Shown here: positions 1 to 11,300 of the stretch, in pieces
How the letters are laid out: the number at the start of each line of letters is the position of its first letter
How positions within the stretch are numbered: the stretch's first letter is position 1
NCBI GenBank assembly: GCA_963682095.1
Contig: OY821763.1
Span: 41,971,190-42,035,189 of the forward strand
Reading direction: 5' to 3'
DNA from: Potentilla sterilis
Lineage: Eukaryota; Streptophyta; Magnoliopsida; Rosales; Rosaceae
Length of the DNA stretch: 64,000 nucleotides
Notes under the pieces: generated by a model
What the model saw: the letters and a program-made list of their open reading frames with translations, nothing else
Databases searched by the model: none
What the model was told of the DNA's origin: nothing
Position numbers and translations under genes: made by a program

Positions 1-2
1 CT

Positions 3-2327
3 TTTGACAAGTACAAGCAGGAGACGTTCCAGATGCATGCCATGGTTATTGGTACCATCAGTGATTTTCCTGCTTATGGGATGTTGTCGGGCAGCGTTGT
101 TAGGGGATACAAGGCTGGTCCAGAGTGCCTCAGCGATTATGGGAGTACCCCTCATTGCAACAAGATATGCCGAATGGGTCATCGTGTGTTCCTTCCGGCG
201 GATCACCACTGGCGTTACGAGTCCGCCGCATTTGATGGAACCGAAGAACACGGCCGTGCTCCCAGAAGATGGACAGGAAGAGAAATTTTAGCAAGACTTA
301 ATGAGTACGATTTTGGGCCCCTCAGCAATCATCCCGATATTGTAGCGGAAATACCTGAAAGGCCTGAGGAGTACAAATTCTGGACACATAGGAGCATATT
401 GTGGGAACTCCCGTACTGGTGTGAGTTGCTGATCCGTCACTTCCTAGACGTTATGCACATAGAAAAAAAATGTTTCTGAAAGTGTGGTGGGCACAACGCT
501 GAACTTGGAGGGGAAGACGAAAGACGGTCCTAAGGCTCGCACTGATATGCAAAACATGAATATCAGAAAACCATTATGGTTGAAACAAGGGAAGAGAAAA
601 ATGCCTCAAGCTCCTTACACCGTCAAGCCTGAGCATAAATCAGAAATTTTGCATTGGATAAGTCGGGTCAAGTATCCTTCAGGCTTTGCTGGAAATATTG
701 CCAAGTGTGTCAACAGACAATGCAACAATCTGTACGGGTTGAAAAGTCATGACAATCATATCCTGCTACAACGTCTATTCCCTGTTTTCATTCGACCGTT
801 CCTTCCCCGTCACGTTGTGGAGCCGTTAGTAGCGTTGGCAAGATTTTTCCAGAAGGTATGCACACGGGAAGTGAGAAAATCTAACCTCCGGGAAATGCAA
901 CAAGACATCGTTCATATCATGTGTAAATTTGAGATGATATTTCCTCCAAATTTTTTCGACATCGTGCCTCACCTCATGATCCATCTTCCTCGGCAGTTGT
1001 TGCTTACCGGTCCTGTGCACTTCACTTGGATGTATCCGATGGAAAGGTACGTATTTTACACCTTATGTTAATTTCCTCATCAATATATGTGATATAGTGT
1101 TAATGTATTATCATAACACTTTAAAAACTTGATTTATATGCAACTTGGACAATACGGTGGTTTTGTCCAAAACAGATCCGCACCTGAAGGATGTATAGCT
1201 GAAGCATATATTGCGCACGAGTGCGTCACCTACATGAAGCTGTATTTCGGAGCGTTACAGGAAAGCATACAGGAAGATGTACCGTCACAGTTCAATCTTT
1301 CCATACTCTCCGACGATGTTGTACTCGGTGGAAACATGCCAGATTCCTACAAGTTGAAAGATTATGAGGTAGCCATTGCACATTGGTGGGTACTAATCAA
1401 CTGTCCAGAAGTTCAGTTTTGGAAGGACATACATCTACGCTGTGAAGGAGTAGCAGGTGATCGCGATTACCACAACCAGACATTCGCAGAGTATTTCGGC
1501 CGCTGGGTACGTACCTTTAACACTATTCTATACGTGTTCATATATTATTGTGTATATTTATTCATATTTATAGTTGATTCTGATGGTTGCAGATGGACCT
1601 TATTGCAAATGACAATCACCCAAATTGGTCGCACGAACTCAGACTTTTAGCGAGGAGGCCGGTCTATTCAAAAGTTTATGCGACGTGCAAGGTGAATGGT
1701 GTGTTATTTCGATGTGAAGACAGAGACCTCAGACTGAAAACACAAAATTCAGGGGTTATGGCACATGGTGGGGATGGTGGAGTTGACTATTACGGTGTTC
1801 TCCATTCAGTTGTGTAACTGCATTACGGGGAAGGCATGAAAGTGCACCTTTTCAAGTGTAGATGGTTTGACACACGGCCGCAGAGCATGAAAACCGATCA
1901 ATACGGCGTAAGTTCTGTGAACACTAGTACATCATGGTATGAGGACGACCCGTTCGTTTTAGCCACATGGGTGAAACAAGTGTTTTATCTTCATGATCTC
2001 GCCAAGGGTGACCCTTGGAAAGTAGTCAACACTATCCACCATCGCAACATTTACCGGGCGTCTACACTTGGAGTGGCTGAAGAGAACGAGAAAGGGGGCA
2101 CCACGTATCAAGAGCCCAACTCAAACGGTATTCCTGACTCCTCTTTTATTCGCCTAGACACGCTTGTGCGAATTCGACGTGAAGAGCCACTGCTTGTTGA
2201 TGTTGATCCAACTGAAGAAACTAACGAGGACTCTAGTGGTGAGGAAAGACATAGATTACCCCTATCGAGCAATTCAGAAACCGAAGAAGACTCATCCGAT
2301 GATTCCGATTACAATCCAACGGATTAA
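3..2327 (+). pseudogene. TNP2-type CACTA transposase, broken, 5' part outside window
   Basis: The reading frame enters the window at base 3 with FDKYKQETFQMHAMVIGTIS, typical of the Transposase_21/TNP2 family, and continues to LDVMHIEKK. There an A8 run (463-470) shifts the frame by one and ends the ORF at 476. The next frame resumes with the expected VGTTLNLEGKTKD and runs through a DUF4218-like region (HWISRVKYPSGFAGNIAKC, YPMERY). An intron follows at about 1,048-1,137; its acceptor looks mutated (ATG where AG is expected). The next exon (GYVRN-like FVQNRSAPEGCIAEAYIAHE) ends at a GT donor at 1,507, and the last exon starts at 1,593 with MDLIANDN. The DUF4216-like part (YYGVL, KVHLFKCRWFD) is interrupted by an in-frame TAA at 1,815-1,817. 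The protein ends in an acidic tail (SSDDSDYNPTD). The three lesions mean no functional transposase is made from this copy. Confidence 0.9.
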
Positions 2328-2551
2328 GTAATTTAAATGATGTAATCCTTTCATTTGTAATCAACTCATTTCTAATGAACGGGCGTGGGGATGAGCCTCC
2401 CAGCTAGGCTGGGTTCCAAACCCCTTAAAAAAAATTTGAAATATGTTGACTGTTGGGTTTCTGGTTTTTTATGTTCAATTTCGGTTATATGTGAACAGGA
2501 CATCGGAATAGGAGAGGTGTAAAACCACTGATTTTTTTGGTTTTTTTTTCA

Positions 2552-2814
2552 GAGAATGGCCGACGAATAATGAATTATTTCGTCGGCCATAAGTTTTTTA
2601 AAAATAATTATTTTACGAACAATGGCCGACGAAAATTAAGTATTTCGTCGGCCATAAGTTTTTTAAAAATAATTATTTTACGAACAATGGCCGACGAAAT
2701 TTAAGTATTTCGTCGGCCATAAGTTTTTTAAAAATAATTATTTTACGAACAATGGCCGACGAAAATTCATTATTTCGTCGGCCATAAGTTTTTTTAAAAA
2801 TAAATATTTTATTT
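2552..2814. repeat. 65-bp tandem array carrying the CACTA motif
   Basis: Four head-to-tail copies start near 2,552, 2,617, 2,682 and 2,747. The last three starts are exactly 65 bp apart. Each copy holds ATGGCCGACGAAAATT facing ATTTCGTCGGCCAT, a short imperfect hairpin, followed by an A/T-rich spacer. A fifth, partial copy with its own inverted pair lies at about 2,830-2,872. The motif is the same as in the element's right subterminal block, so these may be extra transposase-binding sites located inside the element. Confidence 0.92.
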
Positions 2815-2939
2815 TTTACCGAAAACGACAAAAGAATAGCCGACGAATACTAGGTTTTATTTCGTCGGCTATGATTAAAAAAAAACAAAAAATGAGCAGC
2901 TTCCATTTTCTATCACTGCCGACAAACCATTGCTTCATC

Positions 2940-3738
2940 CTTCAAATGCAAATGTGTCGTAAAATAAGATATGACCGAAATATTGAAATACGTCTACGGT
3001 TGAAAAATGAGAAGATTCCGACAAAATCTGTGTGCCGAATGTTGCGGTTAGCTGTTTTTTACTTCCGTTTTCCTATGGGTAGCCTGACGGTCGGTAAATA
3101 TTTTGAGGAAAATTTTTATACGATTAGTTGCGTCTCATCGATCTGAAACTATTCTCTGTTGAAGATCAGGCCAAAAAACGTCATTTAGACGGGCCAATTT
3201 CCGTTTTAAAGCGTTTAGAGGTTTGACTCACCCGGTTGACCGTCCCGATCGAGCCTTTAACGTTGTCAGATGTAGTTGGATTTTTTTTCATACATGTATT
3301 TAATCTTAACGGTGATATCTGACGGTTGGAATAGATTTCGCCAACTTTTAGATTCAAAATCGGAACATATGCACTAATGTTCCTTAACTTGTTTACTAAG
3401 TGTTTAAGTGAATGTATAGTTTCAAATAGTTACTATACGTAGACTCTTCAAATGCAAATGTGTCATGAAATAAGATATGACCGAAATAATGAAATACGTC
3501 TACGGTTGAAAAATGAGCAGATTCCGACAAAATCTGTGTGCGGAATGTTGCGGTTAACTGTTTTTTACTCCCGTTTTCCTATGGGTAGCATGACGGTCGG
3601 TAAATATTTTGAGGAAAATTTTTATACGATTAGTCGCGTCTCATCGATTTGAAACTATTCTCTATTGAAGATAAGGCCAAAAAACGTCATTTAGACGGCC
3701 CAATTTTCGTTTTAATTTATAGGGTTTAGAGGTCTGAC
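2940..3738. repeat. Direct repeat of about 290 bp, two copies 506 bp apart
   Basis: Copy 1 is about 2,940-3,235 and copy 2 about 3,446-3,738. Both begin CTTCAAATGCAAATGTGTC and end near GTTTAGAGGT(T/C)TGAC. Most bases agree. Each copy contains a short ORF (about 66-90 codons) whose protein has no recognisable family, so I do not call a gene. The DNA between the copies is unique. The pair lies between the two CACTA genes and the two copies have diverged modestly, which suggests an internal duplication within the transposon. Confidence 0.88.
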
Positions 3739-3759
3739 CTTGTAGTTTGACCAAAGGTT

Positions 3760-4085
3760 TAGCCGACGAAATCAAATATTTCGTCGGCTAAACTCTTGCC
3801 ATCCGCTTAGTGTCCGCCGTTGGATGGCTCAGATCGAACGGCTGTGATTTTCCAAAGTATAGCCGACGAAATATTTAATTTCGTCGGCTAAACTCTAGTG
3901 ATCCGCGCCTTTTCATTGTTCGCCGTTGGATGGGGGAGATCGGACGGTTGCTGAGCGCCTAAACTATGGCCGACGAGTTGATACATTTCATCGGCTGTAC
4001 TTAAGTATAGCCGACGAATTAAAACATTTCGTCGGCTATACTTAAGTATAGCCGACGAAATTTTTTTAATTCATCGGCTATACTA
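3760..4085. repeat. Second internal block of CACTA hairpin motifs
   Basis: At least five inverted pairs of ATAGCCGACGAA and TTCGTCGGCTAT (with variants) occur here, separated by short spacers. Two of the spacers are themselves related, sharing CGCCGTTGGATGG and GATCGRACGG. This block ends just before a C/T-rich leader and the second gene. Confidence 0.85.
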
Positions 4086-4129
4086 TCGGGTATAAGTTTG
4101 TTGCAGCCGAACCCTAGCCTCCATTTGCT

Positions 4130-4385
4130 GCATTTTTCCAATCTTCCTCTTCGACGTGCAATCCGGCCCTCCTCCCTCTATCTCCTCCACGTCGGCAGCC
4201 CCGGCCCGACCTCCTCCCTCTTCCTCCTCCAATCCGGCCAGCAGCCCCGGCACCTCCTCCCTCCTCCTCCATTTTTTTCCGGCCGTCTCCCTCCTCCGTT
4301 TCCAATGCCGACGAAAGGCCTGTCCCTCCTCCTCCCTCCTCCGGCCGGCCTCCTTCTCCTCTGCCCGAATCAAGCAATGTAAGGA
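4130..4385. other. C/T-rich stretch, likely leader of the second CACTA gene
   Basis: The stretch is rich in CTCCTCC and CCGGCC runs and contains overlapping ORFs on both strands. Those ORFs are low-complexity (Pro/Ser/Leu or Glu/Gly/Arg) and read as shadows of composition. Position and composition fit a 5' untranslated region for the gene that starts at 4,916, but no splice junction can be proven. Confidence 0.4.
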
Positions 4386-4439
4386 AATTTTTTTTTTTTT
4401 TCATTTATGTTAATTAATTGTTAATTTAGTTATAATTGT

Positions 4440-4660
4440 TAATTTATGTTAATTTATGTATTTATGTTAATTTAGGTATAATTTATGTATTTATGTTAAT
4501 TTAGGTAAATTTTAGGTATTTATGTTAATTTATGTATAATTTAGGTATTTATGTTAATTTAGGTATAATTTTGGTATTTATGTTAATTTAGGTAAATTTT
4601 AGGTATTTATGTTAATTTAGATAAATTTTAGGTATTTATGTTAATTTAGGTAATTGTTTC
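4440..4660. repeat. 29-bp A/T-rich minisatellite
   Basis: The core TATTTATGTTAATTTA begins at 4,459, 4,488, 4,517, 4,546, 4,575, 4,604 and 4,633. The spacing is exactly 29 bp at every step. Unit ends vary between GGTATAATT and GGTAAATTT. It lies in the presumed leader intron of the second CACTA gene. Confidence 0.95.
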
Positions 4661-4915
4661 CAAATTTATTTTAATTATATAATTTATACGTATAAATTGG
4701 TTTTTTAATTATATTAATTGATAACTTAATTGTATAATTTAGCTTAATTATATTTAATTAGAATTTGTTATTTAATATAATATAATTTAATATGTTAGTA
4801 TATAAATTGTTATATTAAAATATGTTAGTATTATTGGTTATTATATTAATTAGCATTTTTTATTTAATATAATATAATTTAATATCAATTAATGTATTAA
4901 TGCCTCGGGGTTTAG

Positions 4916-7167
4916 ATGGCCGATGCATTAAGAAACCTATTCGGAGGCCGTCGTGGCAGCAGATCTAGAGGTTCTAGAAATTCCGGCGGTTCCGCAGACT
5001 CCGAGAGGACCACTAGCCAGCCGCGGAGGAGTGTAGATTCATCCCAGCCGCAGAGGACTGTGGATGCAGACCAGCCGCGACGGAGTGTGAGTGCTCGGCA
5101 CCAGACCCTTCTCCAGGCGGGGCAGCCGTCGAGCACTTCACTTCCGCATGCCGGTCCCTCTGTGGCTCCGAGGTTTAGTCGGCAGCTGTTTCACGAGGAG
5201 ATAGCTGCCGACGTTCCTCAGGTTCGTATGCCTGAGGTTCATCGGGAGCCGATGCCGAGTCCGACTCAGTCTGGTGCTGACTCGACTGAGGTTCCTACTC
5301 TCCCAAACCAGCTTTTCCTCCCGTACAACATTCCGGCGATACCGGAGGTTAACTATCAGGGTGTGCCCTTATGGCCGGATATGCCTCAGTACGTTAGTGC
5401 TGCGGAGGCATACCGGCAGCAGCCATTTGAGGACCCTGACAACCTTATTTCGGCGAGGAGAAAAGGGAAGTCGACAGACGAGTCATCCACTTCAGGTAAC
5501 ATTTAATTTTATTAATTAAATGTTTTATTAAAATTAACGCACTAATATTTAATTTTATTAACCAATAGTCGTTTTTGTGATAGGGACAGCCGCTAGCAGT
5601 TCACGGAGGAATACGAGAGGTGTCATCTGTTTTGACACGCTCAGGAGAACTGTTGAGCGCAGCGGCAGGATCCAGATCAACGAACCTCCTAATCAGGAGG
5701 TTCAGGGGAAGAAAAAACGCGACTACTCGGGTTGCGTGGGGTCACTGATTAGGGACAGAGTCCCTATGTTGTGGACCCGGTGGGCTGATGTGCCCCAAGA
5801 GATCAAGAGGGAGGTGAACATTGCCGCGGCGGTGAGTAATTTAAAAAATTTAATTTATTTATCGTAATATTTAATAATTTTCGGTATTATTACAATTGTA
5901 AAACTAATAAAATATTATTTTTCAGACATTCTTCGAGATTGCCGAACACAGGCGGGATTGGGCGGACAACCAGCAGAACTTGAGCTACGTTTGTTTTTAT
6001 GATATTATAATTATCTTATAATTATTAATATTTTATGATATTAATAATATTTCTAATGCACTTTTGTTTTTTTCGTAGGTTCAAAGAGTGGAAGAACGAG
6101 CTGCGTTCCCACTATAACGAGTACGACCACCTTGGTCGTATGGGCACTCCCAGGGAGTTCGTGTTCCGGGAGTACGAGTGGCGTTGGTTGAAGACAGTAG
6201 ACTTCAACAACCCAATTATGCAGGTAAATACTAAACTTCAGTAAAAATGTTTATTTTGTTAATATTTTAATTATTAGTTTAATTATTTTATAATTATTAC
6301 ATTAATATTTTCTGATGCATTTTTCTAATATTTTATTATTTGTTTGAAGGAACGGTCTCGGATAAACTCTGCGAACCGCCGTCGGAACACAACCCCCCAT
6401 CATGCTGGTTCACTGCCGTTTGCACAGTATCAGGAGGAGGCACTCAGAGATCATCCTGATAGCAACCCGTACGTGGAGACGTTCAATATCGCTTATCCAC
6501 AAGCGACAGAACAGCTCGTAAGTCGTTCATTACTTAGGAGAGGGTCAACCGGGCCGAAGAAGAGGTGCTCCAGCAAGTAGTTCGGGACACACAACCGAAC
6601 ATTTCAGAGGCAGATCTGGAAGAAGCCATGCGCCATGTCGACCGGTCCAGTGTCCAAACGGCAGCGAGGATCTTCGACGCAGCCTTCCCAAACCGATCAA
6701 ACAACTACTACTGCTGGGGTTTGGGAAGTGCTGGACTAGGGCTTCTGAAGACCACTAAGGGAGGTCAGAAGAAGGGAGGTGGGGAGAGCCAGCATATGAG
6801 GGGGGAAGTGCAGCGATTGGCCGCAGAATTGGCGACCTCGTCTCAGACAGTACAGGAGCTGCGCCGCAGCACACAGCAGTATCAGCAGGAGACGCGCCGC
6901 AGATCACAGCAGTATCAGTTGGATGTGGCCGGTTGGCATGCCGAATGCGAAAGAATTCGGCAACACAACTACGACGGCCAACAAAACTGGTGCTATGAGC
7001 TGTTCGCGGCACAACAACAAGGCCTTCCACCCCCGCCCCCGTTTCAGCGGTTAGCGGAACCTCCAATGCCTCAACCTCCCGTGTTCGGTCAGCAGGATGA
7101 CGAGCCTGATGGAGAGCAGGATGCTGGGGATGACCTGCTGGACTTTAGTAGTTTAGGTGATGATTAG
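4916..7167 (+). CDS. Second CACTA gene, Ptta/En-Spm (Transposase_24-like) protein, multi-exon
   Basis: The start is ATG 4,916 (MADALRNLFGGRRGSR). The N-terminal half is disordered and rich in Ser, Arg, Pro and Gln. Visible exons are 4,916-5,494 (donor GTAACA), about 5,583-5,832 (donor GTGAGT), about 5,925-5,990, about 6,080-6,222, and from about 6,350. The fourth carries FKEWKNELRSHYNEY and FREYEWRWL. The next carries the family signature NSANRRRNTTPHHAGSLPFA followed by HPDSNPYVETFNIAYPQ. The tail contains a Gln/Arg-rich, coiled-coil-like stretch and ends in acidic DDLLDFSSLGDD. At about 6,520-6,540 the frame changes across only about 20 bases (GTAAGT...TTAG), which looks like a remnant of a shortened intron; if it is not removed, the protein stops at 6,578. 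In En/Spm systems the second protein binds subterminal repeats; a similar role here is inference. Confidence 0.75.
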
Positions 7168-7325
7168 GGTTTAGGGTTTATGTATATTAGAACGAATTTA
7201 ATAAAAATAGTATTTAGACGTGTTTCTTGTTGGTGCAAATGCATGGAATGTTTTTGTGATTTGCAGGTTGCTAGGAATGGTAATTTAGAAAATAATTTAA
7301 TTTTTTTTTTCCCAAATGTAAGAAA

Positions 7326-7892
7326 AGCCGACGATTTTGGTATTATTTCGTCGGCTATAATAACTATAGCCGACGAATTTTACCAATTTTCGTCGGCTAT
7401 ACAACTTATAGCCGACGAAAATTACATTATTTCGTCGGCTATAACTAATTAATACCTATTAAATATTAATATATTTTGAGGAAATAGCCGACGAAAATTA
7501 TGTATTTCGTCGGCTATTGTTAACAACATATAGCCAACGAACATTTATCAATTCGTCGGCTATATGTTGTTAACAATAGCCGACGAAATACATAATTTTC
7601 GTCGGCTATACTTAATGAATTTCGTCGGCCATACTCGAAAATACCAGACGAAATTCGTCGGCAATTTGTCCCAGGTTTGGCCGACGAAAAATATTTTCGT
7701 CGGTACAGTCGTCGGCCATACTCTACTATAGCCGACAAATTCTTTTTTTTCGTCGGCCATTAGTATAGCCGACGGGGTTGTTCCGACGACGTATAGCCGA
7801 CGAAAATTTCGTCGGCAGATGGTATAGCCGACGAAATATAACCATAGCCGACGAAATTTTTTTCGTCGGCTATTCATCCGCATCTGGTAGTG
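7326..7892. repeat. CACTA right subterminal repeats and terminal inverted repeat
   Basis: About two dozen copies of GCCGACGAA or its complement TTCGTCGGC are packed into roughly 550 bp, mostly as facing pairs with 5-20 bp between them. The outermost nine bases on the plus strand are TCTGGTAGTG-like, giving CACTACCAGA when read inward. Such arrays bind the element-encoded TNPA-like protein in characterised CACTA elements. Confidence 0.92.
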
Positions 7893-8041
7893 TCACTTAG
7901 TCACTTAAAGCATCTCCAACAGTAGCGCCTTCTCCTAAGACGAAGGACCGGGGAAAGAGGGGGAAATATCTTTTGGCTTAAGATAGGGTTAAGACTACAA
8001 TTACTTATTTCATTAATAAAATTTATCAATTACTTATTCAG

Positions 8042-8226
8042 TGTTGTAGGAGAAACAAAGGATAAGCAAAGCGTAATCTTATTGATTGATAAGGAGGTCT
8101 TTATATAGGCATTACAACAAGAATCCCTGTAAATCTGGAATTCTCTATCTATTAAAGATTCTAGATATCTAGTCTAATTAGGTCAAGACACATTACGAAA
8201 GTTACGGAATTAACCTTCCTTAAACA
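8042..8226 (-). repeat. 3' LTR of the old copia element
   Basis: It runs TGTTGTAGGAG to CTTCCTTAAACA on the plus strand and matches 16,123-16,307. It contains TTTATATAGGC, a possible TATA-like element. The adjacent CTCCCCCTT is the polypurine tract read on the minus strand. Confidence 0.93.
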
Positions 8227-8399
8227 CTCCCCCTTGTGTCGCGTACCTAATGGCGTTTAAGGTGTAGCCTCACTAAAACCTTGTCAGCAAACAAAAACCT
8301 CTTGGGCAAAAATAAAAGCATTGTCGAAGGAAAAAGAGTACTACGCATCAACTACAAGTACGCAAGACATGCGTAAGTAGACTCCCCCTGATGAATAAA

Positions 8400-11300
8400 T
8401 CAGTCTTTTAGTTCGAATAAGCGACAAATACCAATGCGCTTTACATGCTTCACAAATGTAGATTTGGGTAGAGACTTGGTGAAGAGATCAGCGACAGTAT
8501 CTTCTAAGCTGACTTGCTTCACTTGGATATTCAAAGTCTCTTGCTGCTGCTGATTGTAGAAGAACTTAGGCGAAATGTGTTTAGTATTGTCACCCTTAAT
8601 GTAACCCAACTTCATTTGCTCAATGCATGCTGCATTATCTTCGTATATGCAAATTGGTCCCATCGTAGTAGACTCAAGTCCACTAGACTCTCAAATGTGA
8701 GATATAACTGAGCGAAGCCAAACACATTCTTTAACTGCTTCATGTAGTGCAATAATCTCAGCATGGTTCGAGGAAGTAGCAACAAGGGTTTGCTTAGTTG
8801 ATCTCCAAGAAATCGCCGTATTCCCTATGGTAAAAACATAACCAGTTTGGGAACGTCTTTTGTGTGGATCAGACAAATATTCAGCATCAGCGAATCCTAC
8901 CATCACGTCATTTGGTGTATCTTGGTAGGAGGGGGTATTACCGAAACCATATCGTGACCACCCTTTGGCATCCTCGTGATCATAAGCTGTGTCGGCAACG
9001 GCGGCGTTGCGGCGAGAAGCCGAGCCAGGGCCGAACTGGACGGCAGGCCTGTGGTGATCCGACCCTGGGTTGCCGTCGTGGGTTACAAGGGTTCGACCAA
9101 TGATCGAATCCTGACGAGTGTATCGATAGATCAAGCCCATTTCGCTGGTTCCTTTCAAATATCGAAAGATAGTCTTGATTCCAGCCCAATGAAGTTGTGT
9201 TGGCGTAGAGCTAAATCTAGCTAATAAGTTCACCGAGAATATAATGTCTGGCCTAGTGCACTGAGCTAAGTATAACAAAGCTCTAATAGCACTAAAATAC
9301 GAATATTCAGCTCCCAAGACCTCTTCGTCATCTTCTTTCGGACGAAACGGATCTTTGTTGATATCCAGACTTCTAACGACCATGGGAGTGCCTGTAGGAT
9401 GCATAACTTTGTCCATATTAAATCGCCTGAGCATCTTTCGGACATATGCAGATTAGTGTACAAAGATTCAACCACTTCGGTGCTCTAGTTCTAAGCCTAG
9501 GCAAAACCGAGTCCTTCCCAGATCTTTCATCTCGAATTCATATTTCAAGTAGCTTGCGGTCTCGTTGATCTTATTTAGAGTTCCAATGAATTCATATCAT
9601 CAACGTAGACGGCGACTATGGCAAATCTTGAACTTGTTCTCTTTATGAACACACAAGGGCATAACTCATTATTCTTGAATCCCTTCCCAATCAAGTAGTC
9701 ACTCAAGCGATTATACCACATTCTTCCGGACTGCTTAAGTCCATATAGAGAACTTTTGAGCTTGATACCAAAAGCACTTCGTGGTTTCTGCTGACTTGAT
9801 TTGGGTAGCAAAAGTCCATCAGGTACTTTCATATACATGTCGGTATCTAGATCCCCATAAAGATACCCTGTAACAACATCCATAAGCTGCATATTAAGTC
9901 TCTCTGAGACTACCAAACTGATTAGATAACGGAAGGTAATAATGTCAATCCGGAGAATACGTCTCCTCATAATCAATTCCAGGGCGTTGAGAAAACCCTT
10001 GCTCCACGAGTCGAGCTTTATATAGCTGGACTTTGCCATTCTCATTGCGCTTTCTGACAAAGACCCATTTATGTCCAACTGGCTTCACTTTCGGCGGTGT
10101 AGGCACAACCGGTCCGAATACTTGCCTTTTCTTTAGAGAGTCTAGTTCAGCCTGGATTGCTTCTTCCCACTTCGGCCAATCCGCCCTTCGCTGGCACTCA
10201 CCAACATAGCGGGGTTCCATTTTGTCGTCGTCAATGATCTCTTGAGCAACGGCATAGGCGAATCCATCATCGATATACAGGGAAGACCTTTCCATAAGAT
10301 TGTGCATGCATAAGAAGTTTAGTGAGATTTCCTTGTTTCCAACATCAACGGTGAGTCTGAGGCGTCCCCTAGGGAATTTAGAGTTGATTCTTGGACATAA
10401 GTATAGTCGGAGACAATCTCGTGTGACGGCGTCACAGTATTGATGATGAGCGAATCGCTTTGTGCCGGAACACATGTCCTCTTTCTAGGTACAGTGTTCT
10501 TGGAACCGAATGGTCTCCCCTTCTTCCTCGGGGGATTCGTAGTCGACGTCGGCTCTCCACTTGAGGAGGCCGAGCCTAGGTTGCCGACGGCACCTAGGGC
10601 ACGGGTCTCAAGACCGGCGGCGCGTGGTGGTCGTCCATGTCGAGGGACGTTAAGCCTGGAAGGTACATTCGCAGGAGGTATAGTTGATCTTGTCACTTTC
10701 ATGATATCGGTAAAGGAGTCGGGCATCGAATCCGCAACCTTTTGTAATTCCAATATGCGTTGTATTTTCGCCTCACACTGAGACGTGCGGGGATCATAAT
10801 GAGACATAGTGGGAGAGAACCACGTCAATTCCTGACGTTCGTTTGGGACGGATGCGTTCCCATCTCCCCCTAACGACGGGAAGGATGTCTCATCAAAGTG
10901 ACAATCTGCAAATCTTGCAGTAAACAGATCACCTGTCGTAGGCTCTATGTAGCGGAAAATCGTTGGTGCTTCATATCCAACGTAAATAGCTAATTGTCGT
11001 TAAGGACCCATCTTGGTACGCAGTGGAGGCGTTATTGACACATATACGGCACAACTAAAGGTGCGCAGATGTGAAATGTCAGGCTCGTAACCAGTTACCA
11101 GCTGGTACGCACTGAATGGTTGGTTATCTGTGGGTGGTAGACTAATGAGCATAACTGCATGTAGTATTGCATATCTTCATGCCGAAACTGGCAAGTTAGT
11201 GGCCATGGCAAGGGACCGAGCAATAAGCTAAAGTCTCTTGATGGCGGCTTCTGCAAGACCGTTCTGAGAATGAACGTGGGGCACGGGATGTTTAACTTCA

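Larger units (their letters stand above)
1..7892 (+). mobile_element. CACTA (En/Spm) DNA transposon, 5' end outside the window
   Basis: The right terminus is seen at 7,884-7,892: on the minus strand it begins CACTACCAGATGCGG, the diagnostic CACTA terminal inverted repeat, followed outward by TCA as the candidate 3-bp target duplication. Inside lie a TNP2-type transposase gene (3-2,327), a second plus-strand gene of the Ptta/En-Spm type (4,916-7,167) and a subterminal block of GCCGACGAAA/TTTCGTCGGC repeats (7,326-7,880). Two-gene content with subterminal repeats is standard for the family. Unusually, the same repeats also occur between the two genes. The left terminus is not in the window, so the full length is unknown. 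The transposase is broken, so this copy is probably not autonomous. Confidence 0.93.

Noticed and set aside
2552..2872. Regular repeats resembling a CRISPR array
   Set aside because: The spacers are nearly identical A/T-rich DNA, the organism is a plant, and the repeats match the CACTA terminal motif.
4083..4413. Pro/Ser/Leu- or Glu/Gly/Arg-rich ORFs
   Set aside because: They are low-complexity products of a C/T-rich stretch, open in several frames, with no family.
7904..7925. Possible Harbinger left end (AAGCATCTCCAACAG)
   Set aside because: The sequence fits, but no matching right end was found in the flanking host DNA after accounting for the two copia insertions.
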